Assembly: GCF_028640845.1 (NCBI RefSeq)
Contig: NC_080546.1
Location: 68,353,205 to 68,417,204, forward strand
Direction: 5' to 3'
From: Ahaetulla prasina
Lineage: Eukaryota > Chordata > Lepidosauria > Squamata > Colubridae
Length of the DNA stretch: 64,000 bases
Position numbers and translations under genes: made by a program
Shown here: one piece after another, positions 44,201 to 54,640 of the stretch
Layout: every line of letters starts with the position of its first letter
How positions within the stretch are numbered: the first letter of the stretch is position 1
The notes under the pieces: model-generated
The model's database searches: none
Told to the model about the DNA's origin: nothing
Seen by the model: only the letters and a program-made list of their open reading frames with translations

Positions 44201-44563
44201 ATTAGTATGCTTAGGAAGGCAGTCATATACTTTTTTAAAAAGTATTTTGAGTATTTTTTTAAATACTTTTTTTAAAGAAATGAAACATTAAACCAATATG
44301 ACTCAAACCTTATCAAGCCTCAAGGGCATCTGTCAGGAGGGATAAAGGCAGCAAGGGTTGATTTTTAGTTAATATATACAAGACATCATAATAGGATCTG
44401 ACTTTGGGAGATGAAGCAAAGGATGCAGATTAGTTAATTTAGATTATCAGCACTGCAATGCCCTTATATCAGTTCTGCCCCAGCTGGCTCTTTGGAAAAG
44501 AAAAATGCTTGACTCCATCTGAAGGTTACAAGGAACTTTCACTACTGGATGCAGCAAAAGCAA
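44201..44563. other. Unassigned non-coding stretch
   Basis: No gene or recognised element. Confidence 0.6.
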
Positions 44564-44885
44564 CAGAGGTGGTATTCAGCAGGTTCTGGCCAGTTCTGGA
44601 GAACTGGTAGCAGAATTTTTTAGTTCAGAGAACTGGTAAATATGACCTCTGACTGGCCTCACCCCCATCTATTCTCTGCTTTCCGAGTCCCAGCTGATTG
44701 GGAGGAAATGGGGATTTTGCAGTAACCTTCCCATGGAGTGGGGAGGGAATGGAGATTTTACAATATCCTTCCCCTGGAATGGGGTGGGAATGGAGATTTT
44801 ACAGTATCCTTTTCCTGCCATGCCAACCAAGCCACGCCCACCAAGCCACAACCACAGCACCAATAGTAAAAAAATTCCACCACTG
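44564..44885. mobile_element. hAT-type MITE 1 (322 bp)
   Basis: Ends are imperfect inverted repeats (CAGAGGTGGTATTC and, reversed, CAGTGGTGGAATTT). Flanking 8-mers AAAAGCAA and AAAAACAA differ at one base, fitting the 8-bp hAT duplication. Inside is a near-duplicated block GGGAATGGAGATTTTACA (44743 and 44785). No transposase; moved in trans. Confidence 0.75.
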
Positions 44886-46983
44886 AAAAACAATGTCAGA
44901 TATGAAGGAAACCTGCCAAAAATAACTACATTATTCCAAACCTTTAAGTGTCCCCCCTTTTGACCAGTTCACCAGTGTCCAACAGTATGGTAGCTGGATG
45001 TTTTAAGAACAGACACTTTGAGAAGCAGTTAACATTCCATTCCAAGCTCCTGGGTGTCCCAAAGTCCTTGAAGTGGGTGGATGAAATTGGTTCACACCTC
45101 TGCTTCCTGTTTGTACTGGTGTCTCCTTTTCCCCCTTTTACAACAGGCCCTCTTATACATCCCCCCCAATACACACTCCTTCTCCAGGTTGCGGCAGGCT
45201 GCAGCATGAGCAATGGGGAAGGCAGCTGGACACCTTGTCTTACTGTGCTCTTTTTTTCTTCTTTTCAGAAAAGTGCACAGCCCAGTAATAATTCATTTTT
45301 TATGTGGCTGATCCATTTCTTAGAAGAAAGAACATACAATGAAAACAGCAGTATTAAAAGCTTTCAGTTTTAGATACAAAATGGATGCCAAGCATTAAAG
45401 GAGACTTGGAAATCAGATGCAAATTCAAATGCCTGTTTTAAGAGCTTCTGTTGCAGTTCCTTTTTAAGGCATCATGTGATAATTACAAAAAGGGAGAGGT
45501 ATTTGCACTTGACATAAAATACCTACAATTTATACAAGTGTTTTTTTGAGGTGCACATTTTTGAAATGCTACTGTCTACAGATTATACTCTGGAGGAAAC
45601 TTAGTGCAACTCAGTGCAGAATGGCAGGTGTGTCTCCTCCTCCTCTTCTTAAAGTATCCCTGCTAATCCACATACGTCTATTGGAAAGTGACCTACTCAT
45701 ATTACTCATTAGGTGTCTCTATGAAGAGAAGAACATATACATGAAGAATATAACATTATTTTTCCCATGGGTGCCACCCTTCTAAGCAAGGCTATCTTGA
45801 CCTAGGAAAAACTTCTGTCAATAAAATCTATTGTTATAGGATCTTTTATTGAATATGCTATCTGAGCAGAACAGAAGAGGTAATAATGACACACAAATAT
45901 TTTTAAAGCATTTTCTAACTCTCATATGTACAGCAATTGATATTTGATGAAATTTAGATCTAATACATTTCTTTAATAAAACCAATGTAATTCAGTTGCT
46001 TTGGATGGGCTGAATTAAAAAAAATAGAATAATCAAATATTTAGTAATGATGCTCAAATATTTTATTTTATGATGGATTTATGTCTCATGTTGCCTTTCA
46101 CAAGAACAGTTTTTTATTTCACTTGTTTCTACAAAGACTTTAAAGATCACTGTCAAAAACTTTTCCTTATCAATCAGTCACAAGTGGGAAGTTGCATGAA
46201 AAACCACAGATTCTTTAGGAATTAGAATCAGCTTTCAGAAGATATGGAGACAAGGCATTATCAATGCTCATCTGCTCAGAATAGCTTATTTTTGGCTCAG
46301 CTGGTGAATCTCCCTGATCCTGATTGCTAAGCATCCGATTCTTGCTAAGACTAAACAAGAACCAGAAGCTTATCTTGACTTCTCTTGACTTCATATGACC
46401 TAATTTTGATCTCATGTACTTTTTGCATCAACATCATTGTCTGAACAGACTGAGGATAATAAATCAGATTGAATAAATGTGCCTGAGATCAACTGCCTCT
46501 GGCCTTGAAGATCCATAGCTTAAGCACCAGTATTTGGGAACAGTTGCAGAAAACAGACTACCTTGTTCAGTCTCTATTTATTTCTTGAAATTATAGTGTG
46601 GTATCTTTTCTATGTGACACCTGAAAATACAGTTTGACCTAGGCATGGAAAAACATAAGAATAGCACATTGGGTAAGAATGAATATATGTTATGTATATA
46701 TATATGTGACATAAGTTGCTATTTTTGACAGCTGTCCTGTGTGTTTTATTACATGTCATTCAGTTTGACTTCTTGAGTACTCCAGGTCATTTGTCCTGCT
46801 TTGTTTTGGATAGGCCATCATTAAAACTAATTGCACAATTCAACAAATGGCTAAGATGATTGTGCAGCATTTTGCCCACTCAAAATATTGTAACCATCAT
46901 TGATACCAAAATAATATGCCTGCTGAACAGATACGTTATCCCTGCTGGAGTGGGTCACAAAAACATGAAGTTGAACAGTATCA
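44886..46983. other. Unassigned non-coding stretch
   Basis: About 2.1 kb of AT-rich sequence without credible coding potential or recognised repeat ends. A short TA repeat lies at about 46693-46705. Confidence 0.6.
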
Positions 46984-47152
46984 TTAGAATAGAATAGAAT
47001 AGAATAGAATAGAATAGAATAGAATAGAATAGAATAGAATAGAATAGAATTTTTTTTATTGGCCAAGTGTGATTGGACACTCGAGGAATTTGTCTTGGTG
47101 CATATGCTCTCAGTGTACATAAAGAAAAGATACCTTCATCAAGGTATTACAC
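46984..47152 (-). mobile_element. LINE C copy 2, 3' end only, with (ATTCT)n tail
   Basis: Minus strand: the last ~100 bp of LINE C (TTGGCCAATAAAA-like end) followed by about 13 ATTCT units (46986-47050). Confidence 0.9.
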
Positions 47153-47653
47153 TATTTACAAGAAGTTATTGAGTTTCTTTGTTGATGGAACAGAAGGCTA
47201 CTTCTGTTCCCCTTTGAACCTGTATTGACCTTTTATATCTTACAAATCTGCAACTTCATTTTTTCTGCCATCTGGAAACCATAGAAACCAAAGCAAATGT
47301 ACAGGCAAGATGTATATGTTCGTCATTTGACTATCTCTTGCTGATCTCCATGGAAACATTTCAGATTTATTTTTTTTATTTTTTTGAGAAACTGAAACAC
47401 TTTAAAATTAACTGCATGAACAGAGTTTAATTGGTTTCTGATCCCACCAGAAAAATTATAAGCCAAAATAAATAATGCAAGGTATTTCTGGACTGGATAT
47501 CTTTTCACAGCTAAGATCTATCTGTTTACTTTGGTATCTAAAATTACTCTTTATCTTGTGATTCTAAGCTATTAAAGTTTGGGGAAAATATTTCTTATGT
47601 TCTGCTCTCCAGTCAACCAAAACTTACTCATGAAAGCAAAAGAGTGACATAAT
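47153..47653. other. Unassigned non-coding stretch
   Basis: No gene or element recognised. Confidence 0.6.
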
Positions 47654-48279
47654 GTTCTGCAACCCAACAAGACAGACACAGATTTCAGAGGATAATTAGA
47701 ACTGCAGAAAAAACAATTGCTACCAACCTGCTTTCCTGTATACTGCACGAGTCAAAAAGAGAGCTGTGGAAATATTTACAGACCCCTCACATCCTGGACA
47801 TAAATTGTTTCAACTGCTACCCTCAAAACAACGCTACAGAGCACTGCACATCAGAACTAGACACAAGAACAGTTTTTTCCTGAACGCCATCGCTCTGCTA
47901 AACAAATAATTCCCTCAACACTGTCAAACTATTTACTGTCTACACTACTATTAATCTTCTCATCGTTCCTATCACCCATCTCCTTCCACTAATGACTGTA
48001 TGACTGTAACCTTGTTGCTTTTATCCTTACGATTTATATTGACTGTTTCGTAATAAGATTTCATTGCTTACTTGTAACCTATGACTATTATTAAGTGTTG
48101 TACCTTATGATTCTTGATGAACGTATCTTTTCTTTTATGTTCACTGAGAGCATATGCACCAAGACAAATTCCTTGTGTGTCCAAACATACTTGGCCAATA
48201 AAATCCTATCCTATCCTATCCTATCCTATCCTATCCTATCCTATCCTATCCTATCCTATCCTATCCTATCCTATCCTAT
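47654..48279 (+). mobile_element. LINE C copy 3, with (ATCCT)n tail
   Basis: It carries the end of the RT (RIIRTAEKTIATNL, then broken frames) and the conserved 3' region, with about 15 copies of a CCTAT/ATCCT pentamer (48203-48279). The pentamer differs by one base from that of the other copies. Confidence 0.9.
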
Positions 48280-48903
48280 ATAGATCTCATGCATGTAAGC
48301 TTTCAAATATTGTAGGATTAGATTCCAAAGTATACAGAAAATCAACTTCTAATGCATGCATTTTTAGCAGGGTTGGAGGCTTGTCTGAAGTGTAGTTTCA
48401 CTGCTCATTTCTAATATGACTCACACATATGTGAAAAGCTGTGTTTATTCCATTTTCATCCATCCTATTGGTGCTGTCTTTATGCGGCAGATTATTTTTG
48501 TCCCATGAAATATATGGACTAGCAGCTCATTAATTCTGCAGTTTAAGAGGAAGATTTCAATATTTTGTATTCTAATAAAAAAACCACTTCACTAGGCATT
48601 GCCATAGCAACAGAGAACATTACAATTCTTTTTAAATATGTACTTTCCTTGAGAATAACATTTAATTTTTTTCATAAGAATCCTATCTAAAACACATATT
48701 AAAGGAAGAATTATGCGTAATACATTCAAACTAAATAATTTTTAAAAATAATTCATTTATGAGAATAGAACTAATTGGGCATTTCTTCAAACCCAGGAGC
48801 TTTGCCTAAGATAGGAGATTAATCTGATTTCATTTTCTTTATCTTATCTAGCTATTCCATACTTACTTTCACTTTGTGCCATCCATCCATGCCTTCACAT
48901 GTT
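48280..48903. other. Unassigned non-coding stretch
   Basis: AT-rich DNA with no recognised gene or element. Confidence 0.6.
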
Positions 48904-49691
48904 TGTTAGAGTTTGGAGCAATCCAACCAGTAAACAATTCAGCAGGATTCATTTATATAAGAAACTTCTTTATATACAATACCATACTGTTGTGACTCCA
49001 GCCCCCGAACCTGGCCCCATGCCCGAAAGTGACTCAGAAAGTGAGGGGGAGGGCCGGTAAGGCTTACCTCGGGAGCACCGATTCCTTTGGCTCGACTCCA
49101 GGAACCAGAACCAGACCAGTCGGAGGACATAATAAGGCCATCATCCCCTGATTCCTCCCTTCCCCAGGCTACGCCTTCAGACCCAGCTGATAATAATAAT
49201 CAAGCTTGGCTTGACCCGCGCTTCAGAAGATTAGAGAGGCGGCGTCATCAAAAGAAAGGATATATAAGGAGCTTTGGGACTGCTCTCACTCCACGGGAAG
49301 CAAAAGTTTAGCTGAACCATTTCAAAAAGAGCTGAAAGTCTTGTTACGTGAGTCATTTGTTTGAACTTTGGCAAGCAACTGCGATTTCTCTGCCAGGACT
49401 GATAAGAGCTGTGAATCCACTGGCTGATTGGGTTTGAAGTGGGGAAAGGAGACAGAACACATACAGTAGAAGCCAGAACCAGAACTCAGAATCATGAAGT
49501 AAAGAATTAATAATCACAGAAGCTACAGAATTAAAGAAGCGCATATATACATACATACATACACACATACACACACACATCAGTGAACCTAAGCCACACC
49601 CAGGCTCTGAGCCATCTGGGTCACCAAACAGTCCCCATTGGCAGACTTGTTACCATGTCTCTTCCAATTCATGAACTCTCACATACTGACA
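48904..49691 (-). repeat. Copia 3' LTR (interrupted)
   Basis: Begins (minus) TGTCAGTATG and ends CTCTAACA. Interrupted by a solo LTR at 48988-49459 with its CATAC duplication. A purine run AAGGGAGAAG immediately precedes it in element orientation. Confidence 0.8.
48988..49459 (+). mobile_element. Solo LTR, family X, copy 3
   Basis: 472 bp, TGTTGTGACTCC to GACAGAACA, with a perfect 5-bp duplication CATAC (48983-48987, 49460-49464). The other Copia LTR shows the uninterrupted site at about 53571-53580. It retains much of the embedded frame (49087-49311), including NNQAWLDPRFRRLERR. Confidence 0.92.
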
Positions 49692-49990
49692 CTTCTCCCT
49701 TCATGACTGGAATAGAGATAAAACTGAATAACTTAATCTTCTTCTCATGGTGCACTCCACCTTTTAACTTTCCATATGCAACCATCAGCCTTGAAGCTCT
49801 TGAATTCAAGACCCTTCAATGCCATGACTGAACAGATATTCCAATTCCTGGCTGACTGCTTCAGCCCATAAATGGCCTTTTTCAATTTATATACAGTGTT
49901 AGGCTTTTTGCTTTCAACCCTGGTGCTTGAACCATGTAAATTTCTTCCTCTAATTCTGCATTGAGGAATGCTGTGGTTATATCAACAGGC
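49692..49990 (-). pseudogene. Copia reverse transcriptase fragment
   Basis: On the minus strand DITTAFLNAELEEEIYM is the canonical Copia RT block. It is followed by a broken stretch resembling the KKAIYGLKQS region and then a direct transition to the LTR. Catalytic YVDD is absent. Confidence 0.82.
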
Positions 49991-51670
49991 CAAATTTTTT
50001 GGCCATGTGCTGCTACCAACACAATTTTGGGTAGTGCCAATCAGGGGCCCTGGTTGTCTGGTGGTATGGACGATTGAGTGTCAGTGGATGTTTGAGCAAT
50101 TGAAAGCTCTGTTTGCAAACGAGCTGCTGCTTAAACATCCAGAAACAGACAAGCCGTTTATAGTCCAGGCTGATGCTAGTGACATGACGGTGGCCGCTGT
50201 ACATTGTACGATGAACAATGATGGGGTCCTCCAGCCATGTGCTTATATCTCCAGAAAATAGACCGAAACTGAACATAATTGGCCCATATGGGAAAAAGAA
50301 GCGTTTGCAGTCCAGTGGGCCTGGTTAATGTGAAGGCGCTTATTAGAAGGGGGAGGGTTGGCCTTTGAGGTCTGGACAGACCATAAGAACCTGAAAGCCC
50401 TCCAATCCCCATGGCGACTATTACCGAAACAGGTGAGGTGGGCGTTATATTTTAGGATGTTCAACTTTATACTGAAGTACATCCCAGGGGGAAAGAACTT
50501 CCTTGTGAATGCCCTCTGTCGTAAACCGCAATATGACAGCAAGAGGGAGGTCTCAATACAAGATATAATCCCAATACCACCCACTAAGGTGTTAGCTACC
50601 CAACATATGTCATCCACATCCCATGCACGAGCCCAAATTGACAACATGCCCAGGGCCATCCAGGCAGCCCTACAAGCAGATCAATTTATACCAGGAATAT
50701 CATCTGTTCCTGACTCAGAAAGACAGACTTGCCTGAAAGGGAGCCAAAATATATGTACCCAGTGTTGTCCGTTTCCTAGTGTTACGTTGATGTCACAATG
50801 TCTGCTCAGCTGGGCATTTTGAGTTCCTCAAAACATTGCATCTAACCAATCACCTGTTCTGGTGGCCCCATATGAAGAAGGACATAAAGGAGTACGTAGG
50901 CAGCTGTGTCGTTTGCATGACCATGAAAGCCAGGCCAGGGCGCCCTCCCAGACTGTTACAACCTGTAGCAGTCACCATAGGAACAAATAACAATGGGCTT
51001 CATTGCGGACCTACCTGACAGCCAGGGTAACAAAGTGATATGGACGGTGGTACACCTGTTTTCTAAACAGGCCCATTTTGTAGCATGTACCAGCCTCCCG
51101 TCCACTAAACAATTGGCCAAACTGTTTATCATCAACATCAATCGGCTCCATGGTGTAACCAAATGGATAATATCAGACCGGGGGGTGCAGTTTACCGCCC
51201 GCATCTGGTGGAATTTCATAAACATGATAGGATCATCCCAAGGCCTTAGCTCAGCCTTTCATCGCACAACCAATGGAGCTGTAGAAAGAGCCAATGCAAT
51301 GGTGGAGCGCTACTTAAGGTGCTATGTTATGTATCAGCAGACCGATTGGGCTGATCTACTCCCATTCATGGAGGTCACATACAACAACACATTTTATAGC
51401 AGTACAGGGTTCACCCCTTTCCAGGTATCCACTGGGGGACACTTCGTTCCAATTCCAAAGTGTCCCCAGGTGGCTACTGATGACCTGGGTACGTGGGAGT
51501 GGATAGCCCAGATGAAAAAAGTATGGGGGGGGCGTGAAAACAGCATTATACCACACAGCTGTGAAATACAAATAGCAGGCAGACAAAAAGTGAAGGCCAC
51601 AAACACCTTTGTTTGTAGGGCAGATGATATTCCTTTCTACCAAATACCTAAAGTTATCTATGCCCTGTAG
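49991..51670 (+). pseudogene. Gypsy-3 RNase H and integrase
   Basis: RNase H: FIVQADASDMTVAAV (about 50158), WTDHKNLKAL (about 50370) and IPGGKNFLVNALCRK. Integrase zinc region: LFWWPHMKKDIKEYVGSCVVC (split here as LFWWPHMKK and YVGSCVVC). Core: VIWTVVHLFSKQAHF, WIISDRGVQF and NGAVERANA. The first catalytic aspartate position reads His (VVH where VVD is expected); the second Asp and the Glu are present. Stops and shifts near 50270, 50330 and 50820 break the frame. Confidence 0.85.
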
Positions 51671-51689
51671 AAAATTTGGCCCTAAATTA

Positions 51690-52080
51690 ATTCTTATTAT
51701 TATTATTATTTATTAGATTTCTATACCGCCCTTCTCCCGAAGGACTCAGGGCGGTTTACAGCCGAAATAAAACACAAACAATATACAATTAAAAACAAAA
51801 TTAAAAAACTTATTATACAATTGGCCAAAACTTTAAAACATTTAAAATCTAAAAACCCGTTAAAATTCATATAAAATTTAGAAATTTAAAAAATTTAAAA
51901 TTTAAAAATTAACAGAAACTTAAGCCAGCCCCGCGCGAGTAAATAAATACGTTTTCAATTCGCGGCAAAAGGTCCGAAGATCAGGTATTTGGTGCAAACC
52001 AGGGGGAAGTTCGTTCCAGAGGGTAGGAGCCCCCACAGAGAAGGACCTTCCCCTGGGGGCCGCCAGCCAACATTGTTTGG
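51690..52080 (-). mobile_element. LINE A copy 5, 3' end, minus strand
   Basis: Contains the reverse complement of the LINE A terminus (TATACCGCCCTTC, GGACTCAGGGCGG), its AT-rich 3' UTR, and the AFSVGAP-encoding block (CCCCCACAGAGAAGG, about 52030). Adjacent to a TTA repeat (51695-51712). It separates the Gypsy-3 blocks KFGPKLI and FPIVKVI. Confidence 0.88.
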
Positions 52081-52384
52081 ACCATTTCCTATTGTGAAGG
52101 TGATTAATCCCATCACAGTGCAGTTAAAATTTCCTCGATTATTAGGTAAAATTCATCCAGTCTTTCACTGCAGCTTGATCCAGCCAGTTCAGGTGTCACA
52201 CATAAAGGGGAGTCCCGTACAGCCACCTCCACCCATGTATGTAGACAGGGAACAGCACTACAAGGTAGAAGACCTTCTAGATGCCAGGTGGCATAGGAGG
52301 CAGCTACAATACCTCATCCTATGGAAAGGCTACCCTTTGTCAGAGGCTTCATGGGTCCCTGATACGAACATTAGGGCACCTTGA
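52081..52384 (+). pseudogene. Gypsy-3 integrase C-terminus and chromodomain
   Basis: A continuous frame with FPIVKVINPITVQL, GKIHPVFHCSLIQP and a chromodomain (HYKVEDLLDARWHRRQLQYL, then WKGYPLSEASWVP). This is the clearest chromodomain of the three Gypsy copies, with the aromatic Trp and Tyr positions kept. Confidence 0.88.
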
Positions 52385-52501
52385 CCGGTATCCCACTTCC
52401 ACCACAAGTACCCAGACAAGCCAGGAGGACTGAACCACCCATATCCCTCCTGACCATGTTCTCTCTCTTCCAGATGCTGTCTCAATGGTACAGGGGCCAC
52501 A

Positions 52502-52909
52502 TGTCAGCTCTGGCATGCTCAGCTCAGAGCTGCTATTCAGGGAAGGCCATCAATCCCAGGGGAGGCAGTCATGCTGCAAACACTTGGACATTGTCAAGCC
52601 CCTTACAGGGCCTCCAGAACTGCCTCAAAATGTTTCCAGCAGCAGGTGAGCCTCAGAAGTACAACTTACAACTGTAAGACAACTCAGAGTGACTCAGCAC
52701 TTTTGGGAGCACTGGATGATGGGGCAGGGATGTAGGAGAGGGGGTGTGGTGGTGGAAACTGGTTAAAGAGGGTGGGAGTACCGGATGTTAGCTCTGTCAA
52801 TTCTTTCTTTGCATTATTCATTGCTTGGATGGTCAGCAAGTGCCAGAGAAGATAAAAGCTTCAAACGTAAACATTGTTTCGCTGGGGTTTTTTTCTGCGG
52901 AACCTGACA
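52502..52909 (+). repeat. Gypsy-3 3' LTR
   Basis: 408 bp, TGTCAGCTC to CCTGACA, the same 6-bp inverted termini as Gypsy-1 and Gypsy-2. Confidence 0.7.
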
Positions 52910-53376
52910 CAGGCTTTAAGAGCTTCCATTCTTAAATTCTGTTCTGGTTTGCACTCAAAAACAGCTGAAATGTCCCACATTTCATCAAGACTATTTAACA
53001 CCAATAGCACCTTCTGAGATTCAGGGATCTGCATGCCACACTGTTCCAACTCAATGAATAAAGTTTGCATATGCAGTAAATGCCTTTCCACATTCTCTTT
53101 TGGTTGCAACTGGGCTCTGTATAATTGTCTCAATAATTGCACAATATTGCATGCTGATGCACTCACATGCTCACATTAATTTCAAACAAATTTATATAGG
53201 CCAGTGCCTTTATCATGGTGCTTTTGATCTGCTGCTGCTAATAGTGCCTGGGGTGGATTAATAAAAATATCCCTGAGCTCCTTAGCCTTCAGGAAGCATT
53301 CCATTTTTGCAGCCCAAATGATATAATTCTTCTGTCCCAATTGAGGCAAAGAGCTCTTCTTGAATGCAACAGCCAT
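52910..53376 (-). pseudogene. Copia gag fragment
   Basis: Two minus-strand frames. MAVAFKKSSLPQLGQKNYII (53376) with WAAKMECFLKAKELRDIF is the Copia Gag N-terminus (x-L-x-G/Q-x-NY-x-x-W). The second frame has LLRQLYRAQLQPKENVERHL and VLLVLNSLDEMWD, the UBN2-type Gag domain. A shift near 53170 separates them, and Gypsy-3 cuts it at 52910. Confidence 0.85.
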
Positions 53377-53466
53377 CCTGCAAGCCTTCTCTGCCTTGTT
53401 CTTTTTACTTTTTTAAACACAGACAGTCCTTCAGTTTAATTACAGTTCAGTCTTACTGTGTCTGGT

Positions 53467-53485
53467 GTGCTCTAGGCCCATAACC
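53467..53485 (-). promoter_or_regulatory. Copia primer-binding site, internal initiator tRNA-Met type
   Basis: Next to the 5' LTR, the minus strand reads GGTTATGGGCCTAGAGCAC. GGTTATGGGCC is complementary to the anticodon-loop region of initiator tRNA-Met rather than its 3' end, as in Copia-type half-tRNA priming. Confidence 0.8.
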
Positions 53486-54061
53486 TGTTAGAGTTTGCAG
53501 CAATCCAACCAGCACACAAGTAAGCAATTCAGCAGAACTCATTTATATAAGAAACTTCTTTATATACAATACGATACAGCAGAAGCCAGAACCAGACCTC
53601 AGAATCCAGAAGAACAGAATCAATAATCACAGAAGCTAAAGAATCACAGAAGCACTCATATATATACACATTTGTTTTCTGAGGTTTTCGCGGGTGTTTG
53701 TATGTAGGTCTTTGGTTATTCGGGTTTTCTCCCGCGTAAAATTGGAGGTGTCTTGGCGACATTTCGACGAAGTCTCATTCGTCATCTTCAGGCTTCAGCT
53801 TCGTGCTTCTGGGAGCAATGTGTGATTGCAGCTGTTTCTTCCTGAAGATGACGAATGAGACTTCGTCGAAACGTCGCCAAGACACCTCCAATTTTACGCG
53901 GGAGAAAACCCAAATAACCAAAGACCCATATATACACATTACATACAGATCAGTGAATCTAAGCCACACCCAGGTTCCGAGCCATCTGGGTCATTAAACA
54001 ATCCCCATTGGCTGATCTGTTACTATATCTATTCCAATTCATGAACTCTTACATACTGACA
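53486..54061 (-). repeat. Copia 5' LTR (interrupted)
   Basis: About 308 bp after removing the foldback insertion (53673-53927) and its duplication; TATA-like TATATAAGAAAC/TTATATAAATG near the middle. Termini TGTCAGTATG and CTCTAACA. Confidence 0.8.
53673..53927. mobile_element. Foldback Penelope-like insertion with hammerhead-like cores
   Basis: A 255-bp insert with a perfect 13-bp duplication ATATATACACATT (53660-53672, 53928-53940). Two 86-bp inverted arms (53707-53792, 53841-53926), differing at about two positions, flank a 48-bp spacer; the left arm has a further 34 bp outside. Each arm, read outward from the spacer, contains CTGAAGA, a six-base stem GACGAA/TTCGTC with a six-base loop, then GAAAC (GAAAT in the left arm), which resembles a hammerhead ribozyme core. 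Penelope-like elements carry such terminal repeats. No ORF is present. Confidence 0.6.
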
Positions 54062-54640
54062 GTCTGCAGTTTTTTTGGCCAGATTTTAGAAATAGTTTGC
54101 CACTGTTGTTTTTTTTCTAGGACTCAGAGAGGTTGACTGGTCCAATGTTACTTGTTGGTTTTGTGCCCAAGGTGGAGCTAATATTCACTATCTTACAGTT
54201 TGTAGCCTGATGCTTTAGACAAACTGCATCTGGATGGACTTATAATGAATTTATTATGGTGCAGTTTTGTTGAAAGACCTAGGAGGAAAACCTTTTTTGC
54301 TGTGACCACCACCCTATGGAACATCATTACCCTGAGATAAGGCTGGACCCAATTCTGCTGGCCTTCCAGAAGGACCTTAAACCATGGTTCTGTTAACTAA
54401 CCTGATAGAGGGAAGCCTGACAGATGGCTATATGGTAAATAATTGGTACACATTTTCTTTTACGCTGGTCCTTAATTTCAATTCTTATTCAACTGGGAAA
54501 TTTATGGAAGATTATGAGACTAATCACTATCTCACAGCTTAGCCTACCTTGTTTGTTATGAAACAAACCTACATTTGTAGGAAACAAATGCAACAAATAT
54601 ATCTGTAAAACACATACATATGTATGTGTTATATCAAAAT
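54062..54640 (+). other. Mostly unassigned; small L2-like C-terminal fragment
   Basis: At about 54270-54420 the plus strand resembles an L2 RT C-terminus (ALWNIITL-like, then FQKDLKPWF-like). The remainder has no recognised feature. Confidence 0.45.

Larger units (their letters stand above)
49991..52909 (+). mobile_element. Gypsy-3: 5'-deleted chromodomain Gypsy inside Copia
   Basis: Starts in the RT C-terminus without a 5' LTR and proceeds through RNase H, integrase and chromodomain to a 3' LTR (52502-52909). The 5-mer CAGGC occurs at both junctions (49986-49990, 52910-52914). A minus-strand LINE A end is inserted at 51690-52080. Same family as Gypsy-1 by LTR termini and integrase C-terminus. 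Confidence 0.85.
48904..54061 (-). mobile_element. Copia (Ty1-type) element, minus strand, with nested insertions
   Basis: In element orientation: 5' LTR (54061-53486), primer site (53485-53467), gag (53376-52910), then a Gypsy insertion, an RT fragment (49990-49692) and a 3' LTR (49691-48904). Protease, integrase and most of RT are missing. The LTRs, after removing insertions, are about 310 bp and visibly diverged. The flanking 5-mers do not match, so the outer boundaries may have been rearranged. Confidence 0.8.

Noticed and set aside
44886..46983. A host exon in the longest unassigned region
   Set aside because: Only short frames without recognisable domains or paired splice signals; nothing supports coding.
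46984..48279. CRISPR-like or satellite array
   Set aside because: Short pentamers without spacers attached to LINE ends; ordinary microsatellites.
48095..48283. A repetitive SYPIL peptide frame
   Set aside because: It is a translation of the ATCCT pentamer tail of LINE C.
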